A stretch of DNA of 64,000 nt from Angiostrongylus vasorum (taxonomy: Eukaryota; Nematoda; Chromadorea; Rhabditida; Metastrongylidae), in the NCBI GenBank assembly GCA_018806985.1, contig JADANN010000415.1, positions 434,001-498,000 on the forward strand, written 5' to 3'. Shown piece after piece: positions 11,903-24,034 of the stretch. The number at the start of each line of letters is the position of its first letter. The stretch's first letter is position 1. Made by a program: the position numbers and the translations under genes. Under the pieces are notes generated by a model, which saw only the letters and a list, made by a program, of their open reading frames with translations, did not search any database and had not been told where the DNA came from.

Positions 11903-12571
11903 GTAGGAACTGTGATAAATAAAACATCGGAATTTTTTGTGTGGAATAATCATAAAAAGTTTTACTCTGAGTTTCCTGTCTATGTCTATGCACTCTCACG
12001 AATTTTTTCCCGCTGATATGTCACACACCGACTGGCGGAGTCGTAGTGCCTTCCCAAATAGATGCAGGGAGCTTGAATGTGGTCCAAAAGAACCTGGAAA
12101 TTCACTTTGAGACCGTGTACAACACTGAAGGACCTCGAAGTGGAAAGTGTTTCCAGGCGAACATTTAAGGAAAAATACATGACAAATTACAAACTTGAGT
12201 GGAGCGTTGCACCATGAGGGTTCGTTCATGGTCGTCTTGTAGACCATGGACACTCATTTTAACCAAAAATTTTCGGAAGAATTTCTCTCAGCTTTGAACG
12301 TGGAGTCGCAGAATAAAAGTTACAATAAATAAACAGACCACGTCACCGTAAATTGAAAGCCTCGCCTAACCGATGTCGCTGTTTTCCCGGAGTACTACGG
12401 GATCTGGTAATCACGGGATTTCATGCAACATTCGTCTTTTCAGAATGATGACTATTCAAATTCGTCTCTTTGCATATAGCAGAATAACCAAAGAAGTTCA
12501 AGAAGCGAAATACCCTTACAGATAGAAAGCCGGATTTCCTTATGTCTTTAACAAGGTTTAGTTGAAATATC

Positions 12572-12577
12572 TTTATT
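12572..12577 (-). promoter_or_regulatory. AATAAA polyadenylation signal
   Basis: AATAAA on the minus strand, overlapping the TAA stop of the exon at 12576-12715. Confidence 0.5.
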
Positions 12578-12715
12578 AAAAAATATCGGCGAAGGATTCA
12601 GTCAGCTCATTAACCACCATGGTGACAGCGCTACCGGAGTCGAAAGTCGGCCAGTATTTTTTTCTGTCCAGAATTGCAGCGGAAACAAGCAGGTTGCGTT
12701 CGGACTTATAAGGAC
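12576..12715 (-). CDS. 3'-terminal exon of an unidentified minus-strand gene
   Basis: Acceptor TTTTTTTCAG at 12716-12725. The exon then reads PYKSERNLLVSAAILDRKKY and WPTFDSGSAVTMVVNELTES, ending FADIF-TAA. The TAA overlaps an AATAAA at 12577-12572, so the 3' UTR would be very short. Codon usage looks coding and the end coincides with a polyadenylation signal. A second frame is also open for most of the exon but stops before the AATAAA. I do not recognise the protein family, and upstream exons (higher coordinates) were not found. Confidence 0.5.
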
Positions 12716-14145
12716 CTGAAAAAAACTGTAAAGAGAAGAAACAAAAGGAGGTTTTAAGGAGTGAAGAGCAGTAGTACTGGTAGAGGCTGCAGAGGTAGGA
12801 CGACTGTGCGCAACGTCGTCTATCAATTACAAGGCTCAAATAGTCTTTTCCTGATGTTCGATGTGAACTGCAAGGAGTCTTCAAGGATAATGGTACATAT
12901 CCAATGTTTCTTCGAGTTACGACAGGTTGCCCATTCAGAAGAAACTCACATACACAGTACAGGCACGAAAGGATTAGAGCCAAATATCTGGAAAACCTAT
13001 TGCCCGTCCGTCCCTACACACCAACTCGGGTTATTGCACTGTAATTGTCATCATGCGAGACTCCATACCAGTGGAGTACGATCGTGATCGTGGTGTAGAA
13101 CACGAAGCGGATTCTACATGGTATCGGCAATTATCCTATATTTTCTTTTGTTGTTTTCCGTCCACCTGCAAAATTTCCGTTCGTCCTAGTAGAATGGAAA
13201 GGATATTGAGCGAATGATAAAGAAGTTTTTTGGATAAAGTTCAAAAAGATGGATTATATCTACATGATTAGGAAGTTCACATTGATTTCCAGATATCGTT
13301 CTCTCTCAGCTTCATCAACTAACCCTTCAATTCAAGCGATTGGGAAGATTTGGACCACCGGGAATCTTTATTCACAACAGGAAGAATCGTCACGGGGTAA
13401 TCAGCAACTTTACATTTAGAATTGTCATTCTACAACAAAATTATCCTGAAAAGAGGGATCCAGCTATTCCATACGTTCTCCCCAGCTCTATTCAGCACAA
13501 CTCTCCTGAACTTCATTGGGGAATTGAAATCTGGTATACTGCAACGAAACTTGATCTTTTCGACAGCTAAACCATGTTCGTTCTATGCTAACATTTTCCT
13601 TCTAATATGGAGAAATAAAAAGGTGGAATGAACACTATCCGCTTAGGAAGGTTCTTCTGGAAACGACAACCTTTGAGTGACTTTGAGGAAAACGATGTTC
13701 ACAAGGAAAAGATTGCAATCTCTTGCTCCATTCATGCTTCGTTTCACTGAAGTAATGTCTCGCTGTATTTCGTTATATGTACCTGCATTATGGAGTCAAC
13801 ATAAGGAACGCTTTTTTCTCCAGAATAAAGCGAGAAAAAAACCAGGGCTTAGGCAGCTAAAGATTATCGGATATGCAATGAAAAGGTCAGGAAACACATC
13901 GTTTTGCGTTTCTGCTTTTTCTTTTTTTACTTCGATGTTCTTTGATAGGTTGTCATTTCTGCTAAGAGTACAAGCTTAGTACCACGTTGATTTCCACCTG
14001 GAAATGGCACACTCGTTCTTAGGTATGGTGAACATGGTGGAAAGGTGAACAGCTGCTATACATCGCAGAGTTCCTTGTCGACACTCTGATCATTGACATG
14101 AACATGAGTTGTTATCACTTCCTACAAGAAATGTCTTTATCACCG
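12716..14145. other. no gene recognised; probably intron of the 12.6 kb gene
   Basis: Lies upstream of the minus-strand terminal exon. No further exon of that gene could be identified. Confidence 0.4.
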
Positions 14146-14508
14146 GGGCGGATAGCACATTGGTAATGGTGATGTCCGTCACCACGAGCGTGGTGCTAGT
14201 TTGATTCCGCTCTGGGCCAACCAAGCCTCTTATCCTTCGGTGGTCGGAGAATTGGTACCGGACTTGTCTGGGAAAACACCACTCTCTGAAGTCATTTGGA
14301 AACGCTCCAGCTCAACTTTCTCAAGACTACAGGAAGAATTGCTCGACCAGCATTCTACGACATTTAAGATGAAATGTAAATCCTCAAGCAGCAATCGAAG
14401 CCACACGCAAAGTTGGAAGATCTTCGTAGACAATGGAAGCGAAGAAACGAATTGAATGTGAGAAGTGCTGGGATCCGCACAGGAGATGTGAAAGCGCGTG
14501 AAATAAAA
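14146..14508 (+). mobile_element. SINE-4 copy, full length
   Basis: Head GGGGCGGATAGCACATTGGT (A-box like) with GCTAGTTTGATTCCGCTC (B-box like), core GAATTGGTACCGGACTTGTC, and 3' part GCAGCAATCGAAGCCACACG ... GTGCTGGGATCCGCACAGG. Confidence 0.9.
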
Positions 14509-14615
14509 AAAATGCCATTATCGCTAAAAATCTGGCTGGGATTTGGTTTCTAATTCTTGTCAATGTGATTTTTGAGCACTATTCTTACAGTCAGTAACGA
14601 AACCTAAAAAATAAA

Positions 14616-14714
14616 GTTGCTGCTGAAGATATCGAAATCTCGTTGAAGAAGGTGAGACAATCAGAAGGGATGAAGCTGGACGACCCACATTTGGAAGCTA
14701 AAGCTCACAGAGCG
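14616..14714 (+). CDS. candidate internal exon, unknown family
   Basis: Reads AAEDIEISLKKVRQSEG then MKLDDPHLEAKAHRA, ending at a strong donor GCG|GTAAGT. The 5' boundary is unclear because the only pyrimidine-rich acceptor (TTCTTACAG) would include an in-frame stop. Charged, coiled-coil-like composition. Confidence 0.3.
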
Positions 14715-17077
14715 GTAAGTCGGCTACTCAACTTTCACAAGTAGTATGGTTCAGGGTCATAATTTTTGTTATTATCCTTCCACATCTACAGCACAAATTG
14801 TTTTTCCTCTTGCTTGTTTATCAAGGATAGAAAAGTCTCAGGGCATGCATATGATACGCCTTCTAGACAACTATGTTCGACCATTGATGGACAATCGACT
14901 AAGTCATATGCAGCTGCTACTAACGAAGGGAGAAACTTGAACTCGTCCGAACCACTTTTCTTTCATAGCAACGGCCACCAGCCGAGATAACCTTGCAAAG
15001 ATGTCCATGTGGAATTGTTTGACGGTCGACGCACAACAGTTACCAGTCCAGTATTGTGGGCCAGTCCTACCCGTAGCACAGAAGAACCTCGCAGCTTCTG
15101 ATTTCAGTCGGGGTTTGTTGAATGTTATCCTCTCATGAAAATCAGCTTATGTCGTGCATATCGTTGGGTTAGAGCACCGCTTCATTCATTTCTCACAAGG
15201 ACCATCAAGAATTTCATCCACTTTGGAAGCCGTGACAATGACTATAAGTCGAGACTGAGGCAGTTCAATAATTTAAATAGCTGGAGCACTGACAGTATGG
15301 TGGCAGTGCTAAATGATATGTAGCTGAATTTGAGCACTTTTGTGTTGAAGCTCCCTACACGTCTTCATGAGAAAAGTTGATCGGTTATAAACTTGGACAA
15401 CTTTCAACATTTATTACAACAGCAGAAAATAATAGAATTAATGACGGCCAGCAGAGTCGTGCACGAAACCTTGCTCAAGGATGGATAGACGCAAATAGCA
15501 GTGCTGGCTCTGCTGTCGCAAAAAATCCAGTTTGGTAACTCTAGGCCTACCATATTTCTTTTTATGACCGACAACCAACGTGTGGTGTTTGACTTTCCTC
15601 TTCGTTCAAATCTCTGATGGTCTGTGATAAGGGACTGATTTTCTCTCTTTTCATTAGAAAGACTGCATTTCTTCCTTTAGTACTTCTCTGAGACCTGGAT
15701 TGCGGTGCAGACTGGTGCCGACGTCAACTTAACTTCCATTTGTGTGTCCTACAACGAAAAAAATAGGAATTGATTGCGAATTAGTCCAAAACTTTTCAAA
15801 ACCCTTTTATGTTCTACTCATAGCTGAGAGATGGGTTTAGGAAGCAACTGTTTTTTGAGGCCCCATTATTTTTTTCTTCTTTTACAGTGGGTGAAACGAA
15901 AGTTTCTCTATTAAAAAATGTTCCAAAGTATGCAGTGGCACTAACGAAGCTAAAACAAAGTATTTATGCATGTATTTATTTTCTAATATAACACGGGGAC
16001 CTAAAAAACATTTCCCGATAGCAGTTGTAGAGAATGCACAAAATTAACAGCACAAGAGTAATAAGGTTTGATCCATGCGCTTATTTTATCCTTCTTTTTA
16101 AAATGACTTAGATAGGATTCGTAGCTCCTATTGATGTCGTTCTATGACCTGCGCCACCTGTAATCACCACAGTCACCTGTTTCACATGTGATCTTGGAGA
16201 TTATCGAAAAGCTCGACCCAGCACCCGTAAAATTTCTGATATACTTCGTTGAGAGCCATACTGGTTGCTAAGCTCCACTTGCTTAACGTAGTGAAAACAC
16301 TGAGGTTTTAGTATGAGACTCCTCTTTTTCATTTGCTTTTATCAAGTTAGCCGTGAAGCCTCGTAGGGAAGGGGAGGAGATCTCCTCATAAAAGAGATTA
16401 AGCCACAGCATAGGTTCGCTCTTAGTTAGGTTGGATCCTCTTGCCATACGTCTTAATTCGAAACACTTACGACTTTCCATCAGCTACAGTGAAAAGTTGG
16501 ACCAGTTAGATGTTAGATTCAATATTTTAGGGTGTCCGTAGTTCTTCGGAAACGATCATGAAGATTGCATCAAGGACAGAAATGTCCGAGAATCACATCA
16601 ACGACAATAACGAAATCGACAATCACAAACTTGGTAACCCTGAAATTAGATCTAACACTGAGAAATCAGGTCAGCTCAACTCGTTTGCTGTGGTAGATGG
16701 TTTAATGAAGGGTAGTAAAAAAAAATCTGTTTGGGAATTTTGAAGACTACCGTGTTAGAGAAGTTGACCTCTCCTTATTTGAAGCCTATATCAGGAAGTG
16801 GGTTTCTATATTTCTGACAACCAAGTTTGCTCGGAGAAATAGGTGAAAAAGACAAATAATGGGTGAAAATTTTCCATCTGGTGGAACGTACAAAGGGCGG
16901 CGACACTGCATAGATTAAGGCAACGCGCACTTCCATTCCTCATTGGATTGCTGTCATGCTAAAGCAGGTCACATCATATAAATTTGTTATGAATACTCGC
17001 AAGCATGACGAAGCGGTCCGCGTAGGATCTGATGTCTATGAAGCTGTATTTGGTGATTTTAAGTATAAAATAAGAGG
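14715..17077. other. no gene recognised
   Basis: Contains a hydrophilic open segment near 16558-16680 followed by a possible donor (AATCAG|GTCAGC), too weak to call. Confidence 0.4.
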
Positions 17078-17271
17078 ACAAAGTTCTCGGCGTTAATCGA
17101 GCTCTGAGGGATGCGCGATGAATTCGACTTCACTAAGAATCGTTTGGAGGTGATTGAATGCATATCTGGTCATTAAAATGATTCGCAGTATCCTACCGAT
17201 GTATCGAGCCATTACTGCTATTCTCTCCTGGTACCAATCTGACGACCCCGGAAGGATGGAAGGTTTGGTAT
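17078..17271 (-). mobile_element. SINE-1 copy, 3' part
   Basis: The minus strand retains the core through the 3' end (TGGTACCAGGAGAGAATAGC ... CAATCACCTCCAAACGATTC). The tRNA-like head is missing. Confidence 0.8.
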
Positions 17272-18084
17272 TCTAAGTATAAAAAGCAAATAAAACAACA
17301 AGATCACTAATATTAGTAAATGCTTGGGAACAGACGATGTTGAGAAATTGGAAACTAAATAAGCTTTGAAACCGACAAAATCTCAAAGAGAAGAACTTTC
17401 CCGATCTTCTCGTCTTTTTGAACGACAAGTCAATAGATGAAAAGTAATGAAGCAAAGGCAGGATCGAGAACGGAAGCCAGTAAGCCAGTAAGTGGAAAGT
17501 CTTTAATCTGCATGGATTAGTTATTGCGAAAAAACCGGAGGAGATTAGTTGGAACAACCCATCATCGCTTAGTTACGCTTCAGTACCTGAGCTGCCCCTT
17601 CGCTAAGAATCGTATAGATTTCATCAAAAATTCAATTTCTTTGCTTAGATGCTACTTGTGCACAGTTTTATCTCTCTAGAATGCCGCGCTAGAGCTTTTC
17701 CACGCCGTCGTCCCAGAAAGTCCTCCCTATGTGGATGTTAGTGACAAAGTTGTTGCGGGAATGCTAGTGATTCCTACGCCAGTAGTTTACTCCTCGCTGA
17801 CATTCTGGTCGAGAAAGTGGAACTGCTTCTCCACTTAGGAGGAACTGTTCGATCGAGGAATAAACCTTGCTCTGTATTCGCACCTTGAAACGAGGCCAAA
17901 TAGTTTTACAGTATTGACTCGTTTTACTTTTTTTCGTAATCGATGTTGAGAGATAAACAATGGTTTTTTCCCTTGAAAAATTCTTTTTCAGAATCGTTGG
18001 AGAATTCCGCTGTAGTCGCATCACAGATTCCAGCGACACACACAGCTGCTTCTTCGTGAGCATATGTTTTAAGCATTTTTACTT

Positions 18085-18465
18085 ACATACCTGATACTTG
18101 AACGACCCGTCCTCACTGGTTATGCGGGCCCCGGCATAATCACCATTTCTCGGAGATTTGCTGACTAAGCCATTGTGGTTCTCTAGAATCCCGAGGTCAG
18201 CTTGGCCATAGTCTACCCCAGGTCTCCATCACCAAGGGCAGCCGCAGCCCTTGAGGATCAGAGGGAGATTTGCCACCATGCGACTTTGATGCAAGGACGG
18301 TGGCGGATCCTGGTATTGGTTTACTCTTAGCTACGCTTCCTGATAGAAACGCCGGATTCCTTCTCAGTCTGGGAGACCCTGCCGGGAGGACGAATTCCCC
18401 CGCTGTACATTGCAGTCCGGCACACAGGAACATCTCCCAGCCACGATGACGCTGTAAACTGTTAG
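18085..18465 (-). repeat. SINE-3 family copy
   Basis: Near full length on the minus strand, from CATCGTGGCTGGGAGATGTT to CCAGTGAGGACGGGTCGTTC, ending AAGTATCAG. Confidence 0.85.
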
Positions 18466-19129
18466 GGGGTTTAAGAATTTTTAGAAACGAAAAATCGAAC
18501 AAATCGGTCCTAGAACCGATAACAACTTGTAAAAATAATGATGAATATGGGTGAGAAAAAATAAGAAAAAAGCAGGAGGAAACAAAAAAGAGCTTAGAAA
18601 AATAATGATATACTGGTCACTCTGTCAGTGCTGAGAATGATTTTGTTGACTGTGCGCTGGAAAATAATTCCAGGTAGAAAGGAGCCGAAGTAAATACAAG
18701 ACCCTAGAAAAATCCGCTGGCCGTAATTGCCAACGATCAACTTCACTAATGTCCTTTCTTATCTAACATGGTTAAACAGTGGTGGATTAAAATGGAGATT
18801 AAGAGATTTCATCAAGAATCAAGTACGTACGGAGCCTCTATCGGTCGCTAATTTCTTGAGGCCGGACAAAATTTTCTTTTTTGTCCCTTCCGTTCATTTC
18901 GCACTTGCTCATTCACTAGAGACATTTCAGTGGTTTCACGCAGAAAGAATCTTCGTCGGAAACCGAGTCTGAACAGCAGCAAAGACAGGATGAGTTTGAA
19001 GAAATATCCTTACCAAAAAAGTTCGTTCATGTTTTCACTTTTTCTTTAGGCTTTTCGATGACTTTTTTAGCGCATTAACTTGAAAATGTCTTTCAAGCTA
19101 ACAGAATTTTATCACTTCGAAAGCTAGTC

Positions 19130-19425
19130 ATTGCAAATAAAAACAAACAATATTACCCGCAACGATGCTGAGATATTTGCAAAAAACCTGAATCGCAAGT
19201 GTCCGCGATGGGGAACGAACGCTTCATTACGGTTTCTGAGAGCTAACGCGCTCACCACCACACCAAGCGGCTCCTTCGTTTCGCTTGTCTCTCTGCTAGT
19301 TCTATCGATCACTGCCATCAGCAATCACCTGTCAGCGGGATTGATCTATGCAGCCCCCTATCGGCACTGAACCCAATTAAGCTAAGGCTGTGAAAATTGT
19401 ACAGGCAGGAAATAAAAAAGTAGAC
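19130..19425 (-). mobile_element. SINE-2 copy
   Basis: Module and head in full (GATGCTGAGATATTTGCAAA ... AGCTAGTTCTATCGATCAC ... GAACCCAATTAAGCTAAGGC), followed by a duplicated tail AGGCAGGAAATAAAAAAGT. Confidence 0.88.
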
Positions 19426-20625
19426 AAACAATGTTCTTCAACATGAATGACGTATCACTCGCTTTAGAGCCGCACGGTAAAACATTGTGGCTTTTTCGTT
19501 ATCGGTGCGTTTGCAATGTTGTAGGTAGTTACTATTGCTTAGTTAATTTAGGCAAAATGAGATATTCAATGACGGAAAACTGGTTTTGGTCTTTATAATT
19601 GTCGTTTTCAGCACGGTACGAGAGGTCATCAGGTACACGACGCATAATGCCGACAACTTTGATGTATGTATGTTGGGAGCCATATTTCTTTAGAAAATTT
19701 TCAATTGCTAGTAGCTTCGCGGATTAAGCTGCGTAATAAACTTGCGACAACCCCCTTGTGATAAGCGTATGCGGTGATAGAATCCTCTGGCAGACGTATT
19801 TGACGGTTCGGTACCTATCAATGTCTCTAGGAAGTAATGAACCCATCAGGAGATTGTCATACATTAGGTCTATTGTTTTTTATTTGGGAAAAAAAAGAGG
19901 AGAAAAAAAAGAGAAGAAAATTGAACAACATCGTTGAGAGACTTTTCATTTCTGTTACGAGAAGGAAGAAAAAACAAACCTTAGAAAAAAAGAAACTGAT
20001 TTAATATAAGGATGTGGCGTCCAGAGTTACGGCACAGTGCATTTTTAGGATTATGAAGACGATTTTTATTTTATTGAGTATAAGCCATACACAAAACGAA
20101 AACGACGGCTAGGGCGAAAAAGCAATTCAAGTAAGTTGTCTTTTAATAGATTTTTTCCAGAAATCTTTTCCCCAACTTCCACTCAAAGCACACTCTGTAA
20201 GCATATGCGCCTAGTGGTAGATTAGTAGTTATTCGAAGAACATCGCAGTTATTGGAAAAATGATCAACAGCAGTTCGTAGTATTCCCCATCCCAGGGGTG
20301 TGGACCAGACGGTGTGAATGAAGTGCTTAAACTTGATTGAAGTCTTCTGGGTTAATGGCTTCATTTGCAGAACATCGGGATTTATCGGGGCGTCGCGTGC
20401 CTAGGCGAAGGCTGGATCGCTTGTCAAGAGTAGGTTTTTCTTGGTTTTTCGTTCCTCAATGATGATCATGTAAATGTATGTTTATTTTCAACACTTTAGA
20501 AGAATGGAGGGTGAGAACTGTGCCGGAAACATGCTCAAAATATTCTTTTTATTTAACGATAAGTAATAAAATGAAATACGCAATATGCAATATGCTTAAA
20601 AAATATGCTGTAATAAAAGACGGAT

Positions 20626-20848
20626 TGTTCAAGCGCCCGTGACTCACAATGCCTTCTATCCCTCCGGGGTCGGCGAATTGGTACCAGACTTGTCTGGGAG
20701 GATAGCAACACTGGCTCGATACATCGATAGGCCACCGCGAGTAAAGGCCAGATATGCGTTCAATCGCCTCCAAACGATGCTTAATGAAGTCGAATGCATG
20801 GCGCATCCCTCAGGGATTGGTCAGCACCCAGAGCTTTATCCTTTATTT
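20626..20848 (+). mobile_element. SINE-1 copy, 5'-truncated head
   Basis: Starts near CGCCCGTGACTCACAATGCC, with full core and 3' end (GCTTTATCCTTTATTTTTTA). Confidence 0.85.
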
Positions 20849-21359
20849 TTTATTATAGGCTAAGTAACTCAAGAGTTGAAAAGTTAGTGAGAAAAATTTT
20901 CTCTTAACTAGCATTCATTATCCCAATAATTGCATAGAATCGATTTTAGGTTAATATTCCTCGCTATTTCGAAACGTTAACTGCACAACATCAGCAAGTT
21001 GCACTTCCGTCGGGTTCGTCATCGCAGCAAAGAGTAAGTGGACTTTAAAGGACTTATTTTTTCTGTGCTTTTCATGTTCCTATGTCTTTATACTGAAACA
21101 TTTCTTAAGTTGTTTCTTTTCCTCGCACCGTAACTTCACATTGGAAAATTACATCAATTCGAATGACACTATTGGTCCACTTTTTCAAACCGACCGTGAT
21201 TTAACCTCGGTAACAAAATAGCAAAAACTATTGGTCCAGTTTTCTTTTTTCCGTAGTGTTCTAAAACAAAGATATTCTAAGGTATCATTGGTTTAAAAAG
21301 TTTTGAAAACGTACACTTTCTTGCAACATATAGAACATAGGTGTTGTCATTTCTTCATT

Positions 21360-21500
21360 TACGCACAAGCTGAGGTTTCGGTGGGTTTCGCCTTCTTCAG
21401 AGTTTGGAAAGGTCAAGTTGATCGCAATCTACCCAGCCAAACACCTAGACAGGTTAATAGAAAGTCGGTCGTGGGAGTATAGAACCGATTTTGGTTGTGG
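21360..21500 (-). repeat. PLE-type terminal repeat fragment
   Basis: Carries TGAGGTTTCGGTGGGTTTCG...CTTCTTCAG (minus strand CTGAAGA...GAAAC) and, downstream, GGTTAATAGAAAGTCGGTCG, a block that recurs at 11657, 23141 and 50093. Confidence 0.5.
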
Positions 21501-22109
21501 AAAATAGCGTAAAGCTTGGGAATCAACCTTGGGTATCTTCACATTAGCTTGTTTTGCTAGAATCCTGGTTTCCTCAGCAAAAAAAAATGTTGTTCAATGG
21601 CGGTGGTAATTTCCTTTCAGATAATTCTAACAGAGATGCAGATCTAAAAAGAGACGACTATCGAATTCACTTCTACTCCTTCGCATTGGAAGCTTGATCA
21701 ACATTTGTGCCGCTTTAGTCGATGAAAAACACGTAGACTATAGAAGTGTCTCTCCTTTTCTATTGCTGATGTAAAATAAAAAATTAGGAGTTGTATAAAG
21801 TCATTGGCGTTGTTCGAGCACAAACTATATAGCAACGATAGTATTTTATCATTTTAATTAGTCTATGTTTCAAGAGAAATCCAAAAGAACGACTTCATGC
21901 CATTTCAATAACGCTACCTCACCGAGAGACTCCGCCTGCCGCGGTTCCGCTGCCACCACCGCCTACGCTGGCTATGCCATCTGTCACTTCGCCGTCGCCT
22001 AACGTTCAGAAAACCCTTCAGTTTGAGGTATGAACTACAAACCATGGTTGCTCTGGATAATATTTCTTGCTTGCCAGAGGAAGCAGTACAAGTGACTCAC
22101 AATGTTGAC

Positions 22110-22435
22110 TTTTTTCATTTACTGCCCATTACCGTTCTTCACAGCAGGATATTATGTGTGATACAACCACAATAGTGCTGAGATAATTCCAAAACTCGGG
22201 ACCGCAGGTGACTGCGGCAGCGAACGAACGCGCTATTGCCCTTTCTGTGGGTTAACGCATTCACCACCACACTATTATGCTGGTCTTTCATTTCGCCTGT
22301 CTCTCAGCTAGTTCTACCGATCAGTGTCATCAACAATCACACTTCAACGGGATTTATCTGAGAAGGCCACATCGGCACTGAACCCAGTTATGCTGAGGCT
22401 GTAAAAAGTGTAGAGGCAGAAAATGGGAAATTAGA
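22110..22435 (-). mobile_element. SINE-2 copy
   Basis: Near full length with tail TTTACTGCCCATTACCGTTC, module and head GAACCCAGTTATGCTGAGGC. Confidence 0.88.
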
Positions 22436-22861
22436 CAAACAATATTCTTCAAAATGAATGAAGTGCCGCTCGCTGTAGAGCTTCACCCAGTACTGCTACT
22501 TTTTTTTTCTTAAAATTCATTTAAGCATTGTTCTAGAGGATTTAGCAAGTTGGGTGAGGTTTATAGGTTCCTGTTTGTTCTGTGACTTCACTCAAGGATA
22601 TCGGCTTCAGGAATTACTGAGACAGTCATAGTTTCGACCTATTGCTATCCTGTTTTGATGATGTTTGATAAGATGGTCAAATTCCTTATCTTGATATCGA
22701 TAATGGCATTTTTTGTAAAAGGTGACCAGGAAGGCGAAAAAAATACCGTGTTCTCAATTTCGCATTCAGCTAGTACTACCGACAACAACCGAGTTCTTGT
22801 TGGGTTTTTTTGAAGACCGTTATGATACAAAGTAATATAATACTACTGAATAAATAGAGAA

Positions 22862-23280
22862 AGCGCGTGTGGCGCAGTGGTCGGAGGCGCCTTGCAGCAC
22901 ACACATGGGATCGTTCCCCGCGCTCGTGGCTCACAAGCCTTTCATCCCTCCGGGGTCGGCAAATTCTTCAGAGCCACTCTTTTCATCTGTCTTCCACCGA
23001 GGAAGAATAGGCAATTCTGCCAAAACGTCAGCTACGGTTGTGTTGTATGTGTGTTATTGTATGGAAGTAAACGTATGATGTTTAACAACATCGCGATTGC
23101 TGAGAAAGAAAACGACGAATTTATAATCCAATGCCCAGGTTAATAGAAAGTCGATCTTGGGAACTGTTACGATATGCATTCAATCACCACCAGACGATGC
23201 TTGATGAAGTGGAATGCATAGCGGATCCTTCTGGATTGATCAACGCCGAGAGCTTTATCTTTTTTTATCTTTTCATTGAA
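22862..23280 (+). mobile_element. SINE-1 copy interrupted by a PLE terminal fragment
   Basis: The head and start of the core (22862-22969) break off after GGGGTCGGCAAATTC. A 195-bp PLE-terminal segment follows (about 22970-23165), then the SINE resumes at CGATATGCATTCAATCACC and ends AGAGCTTTATC plus a T-run. Confidence 0.8.
22970..23165 (+). repeat. PLE terminal repeat fragment inside SINE-1
   Basis: Contains GAGGAAGAATAGGCAATTCT...GCCAAAACGTC (a mutated hammerhead-like motif), CAGCTACGGTTGTGTTGTAT, AACAACATCGCGATTGCTGA and the GGTTAATAGAAAGTCGATCT block. Confidence 0.6.
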
Positions 23281-24034
23281 TAAATGCTGTGCGATACCGT
23301 TGGAAAGACGAGAAGAACTTGAATAATCATGTATTAAGATGAGCAATCGTTGTTACATCAGAAATCCCTATAATTTACTAAGTTTTTTTTTAGCTTTTTT
23401 CACAACTCTTCTTAATTTTAAGTGATTTTTAGTTCTCCCATGACATTTGTAGAGATCAGTCTCGATCATCTATCCAGCCCGCAAAGGTGGCTTTAAGTCC
23501 TACTTTTTACAACCAAGATTATGGCTGGAAGCTTTAATCTACTGCATTCCATTCCTTGAAAATCGAAGAGTTTTTCGGGAGACATAAATCGCTTGATATT
23601 AGCATTATCTGAAGCCTATTACTGCTTAGTTACTTATTTCTTAAGAAAGAAAAAAACCACGTTTTATCGGTAGAAATTAATTTTTTGCGCCATCCCCAAA
23701 TGAAATGAATCTCTTGTTTTGATATGTGCGTAGTTTAAAAATTTCTCTTTTAAAAAATCGGTGCACACGGGCGCATTAGTGACTCAACGGTTGACAGATT
23801 TTTTACTCCTGAATGCTTCAGAAACAATGGTAGTATGAGTTTTTTAGTAAAAATGCTTTAGAATGTTTGTGAATACTACGCTGGATCACTAAGGCGTAAG
23901 TGACCCTAAGCGACGGTGTCAGTGCATGCGTGGGTAGGCAGAGTGGGATCGCATTCATTTATTTGAGTGCATCTTTTTCCGATTGCTTACTGCGTCCTAT
24001 ACAGTTTCTCTGATGTATCCTTTCTATTTAGTCG

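Larger units (their letters stand above)
19426..22109. other. mostly unassigned, with one SINE-1 and one PLE fragment
   Basis: A purine-rich tract lies at 19885-19935. A 73-codon minus-strand ORF at 20143-20364 (ending LPLGAYAYRVCFEWKLGKRF...) has protein-like composition but no identified family or splice context. Confidence 0.35.

Noticed and set aside
19885..19935. Purine-rich tract considered as a satellite or regulatory element
   Set aside because: Simple A/G low complexity with no periodic unit.
20143..20364. 73-codon minus-strand ORF ending in YAYRVCFEWKLGKRF...
   Set aside because: Looks coding-like but no domain, acceptor or companion exon was found; may be part of an unlisted repeat.
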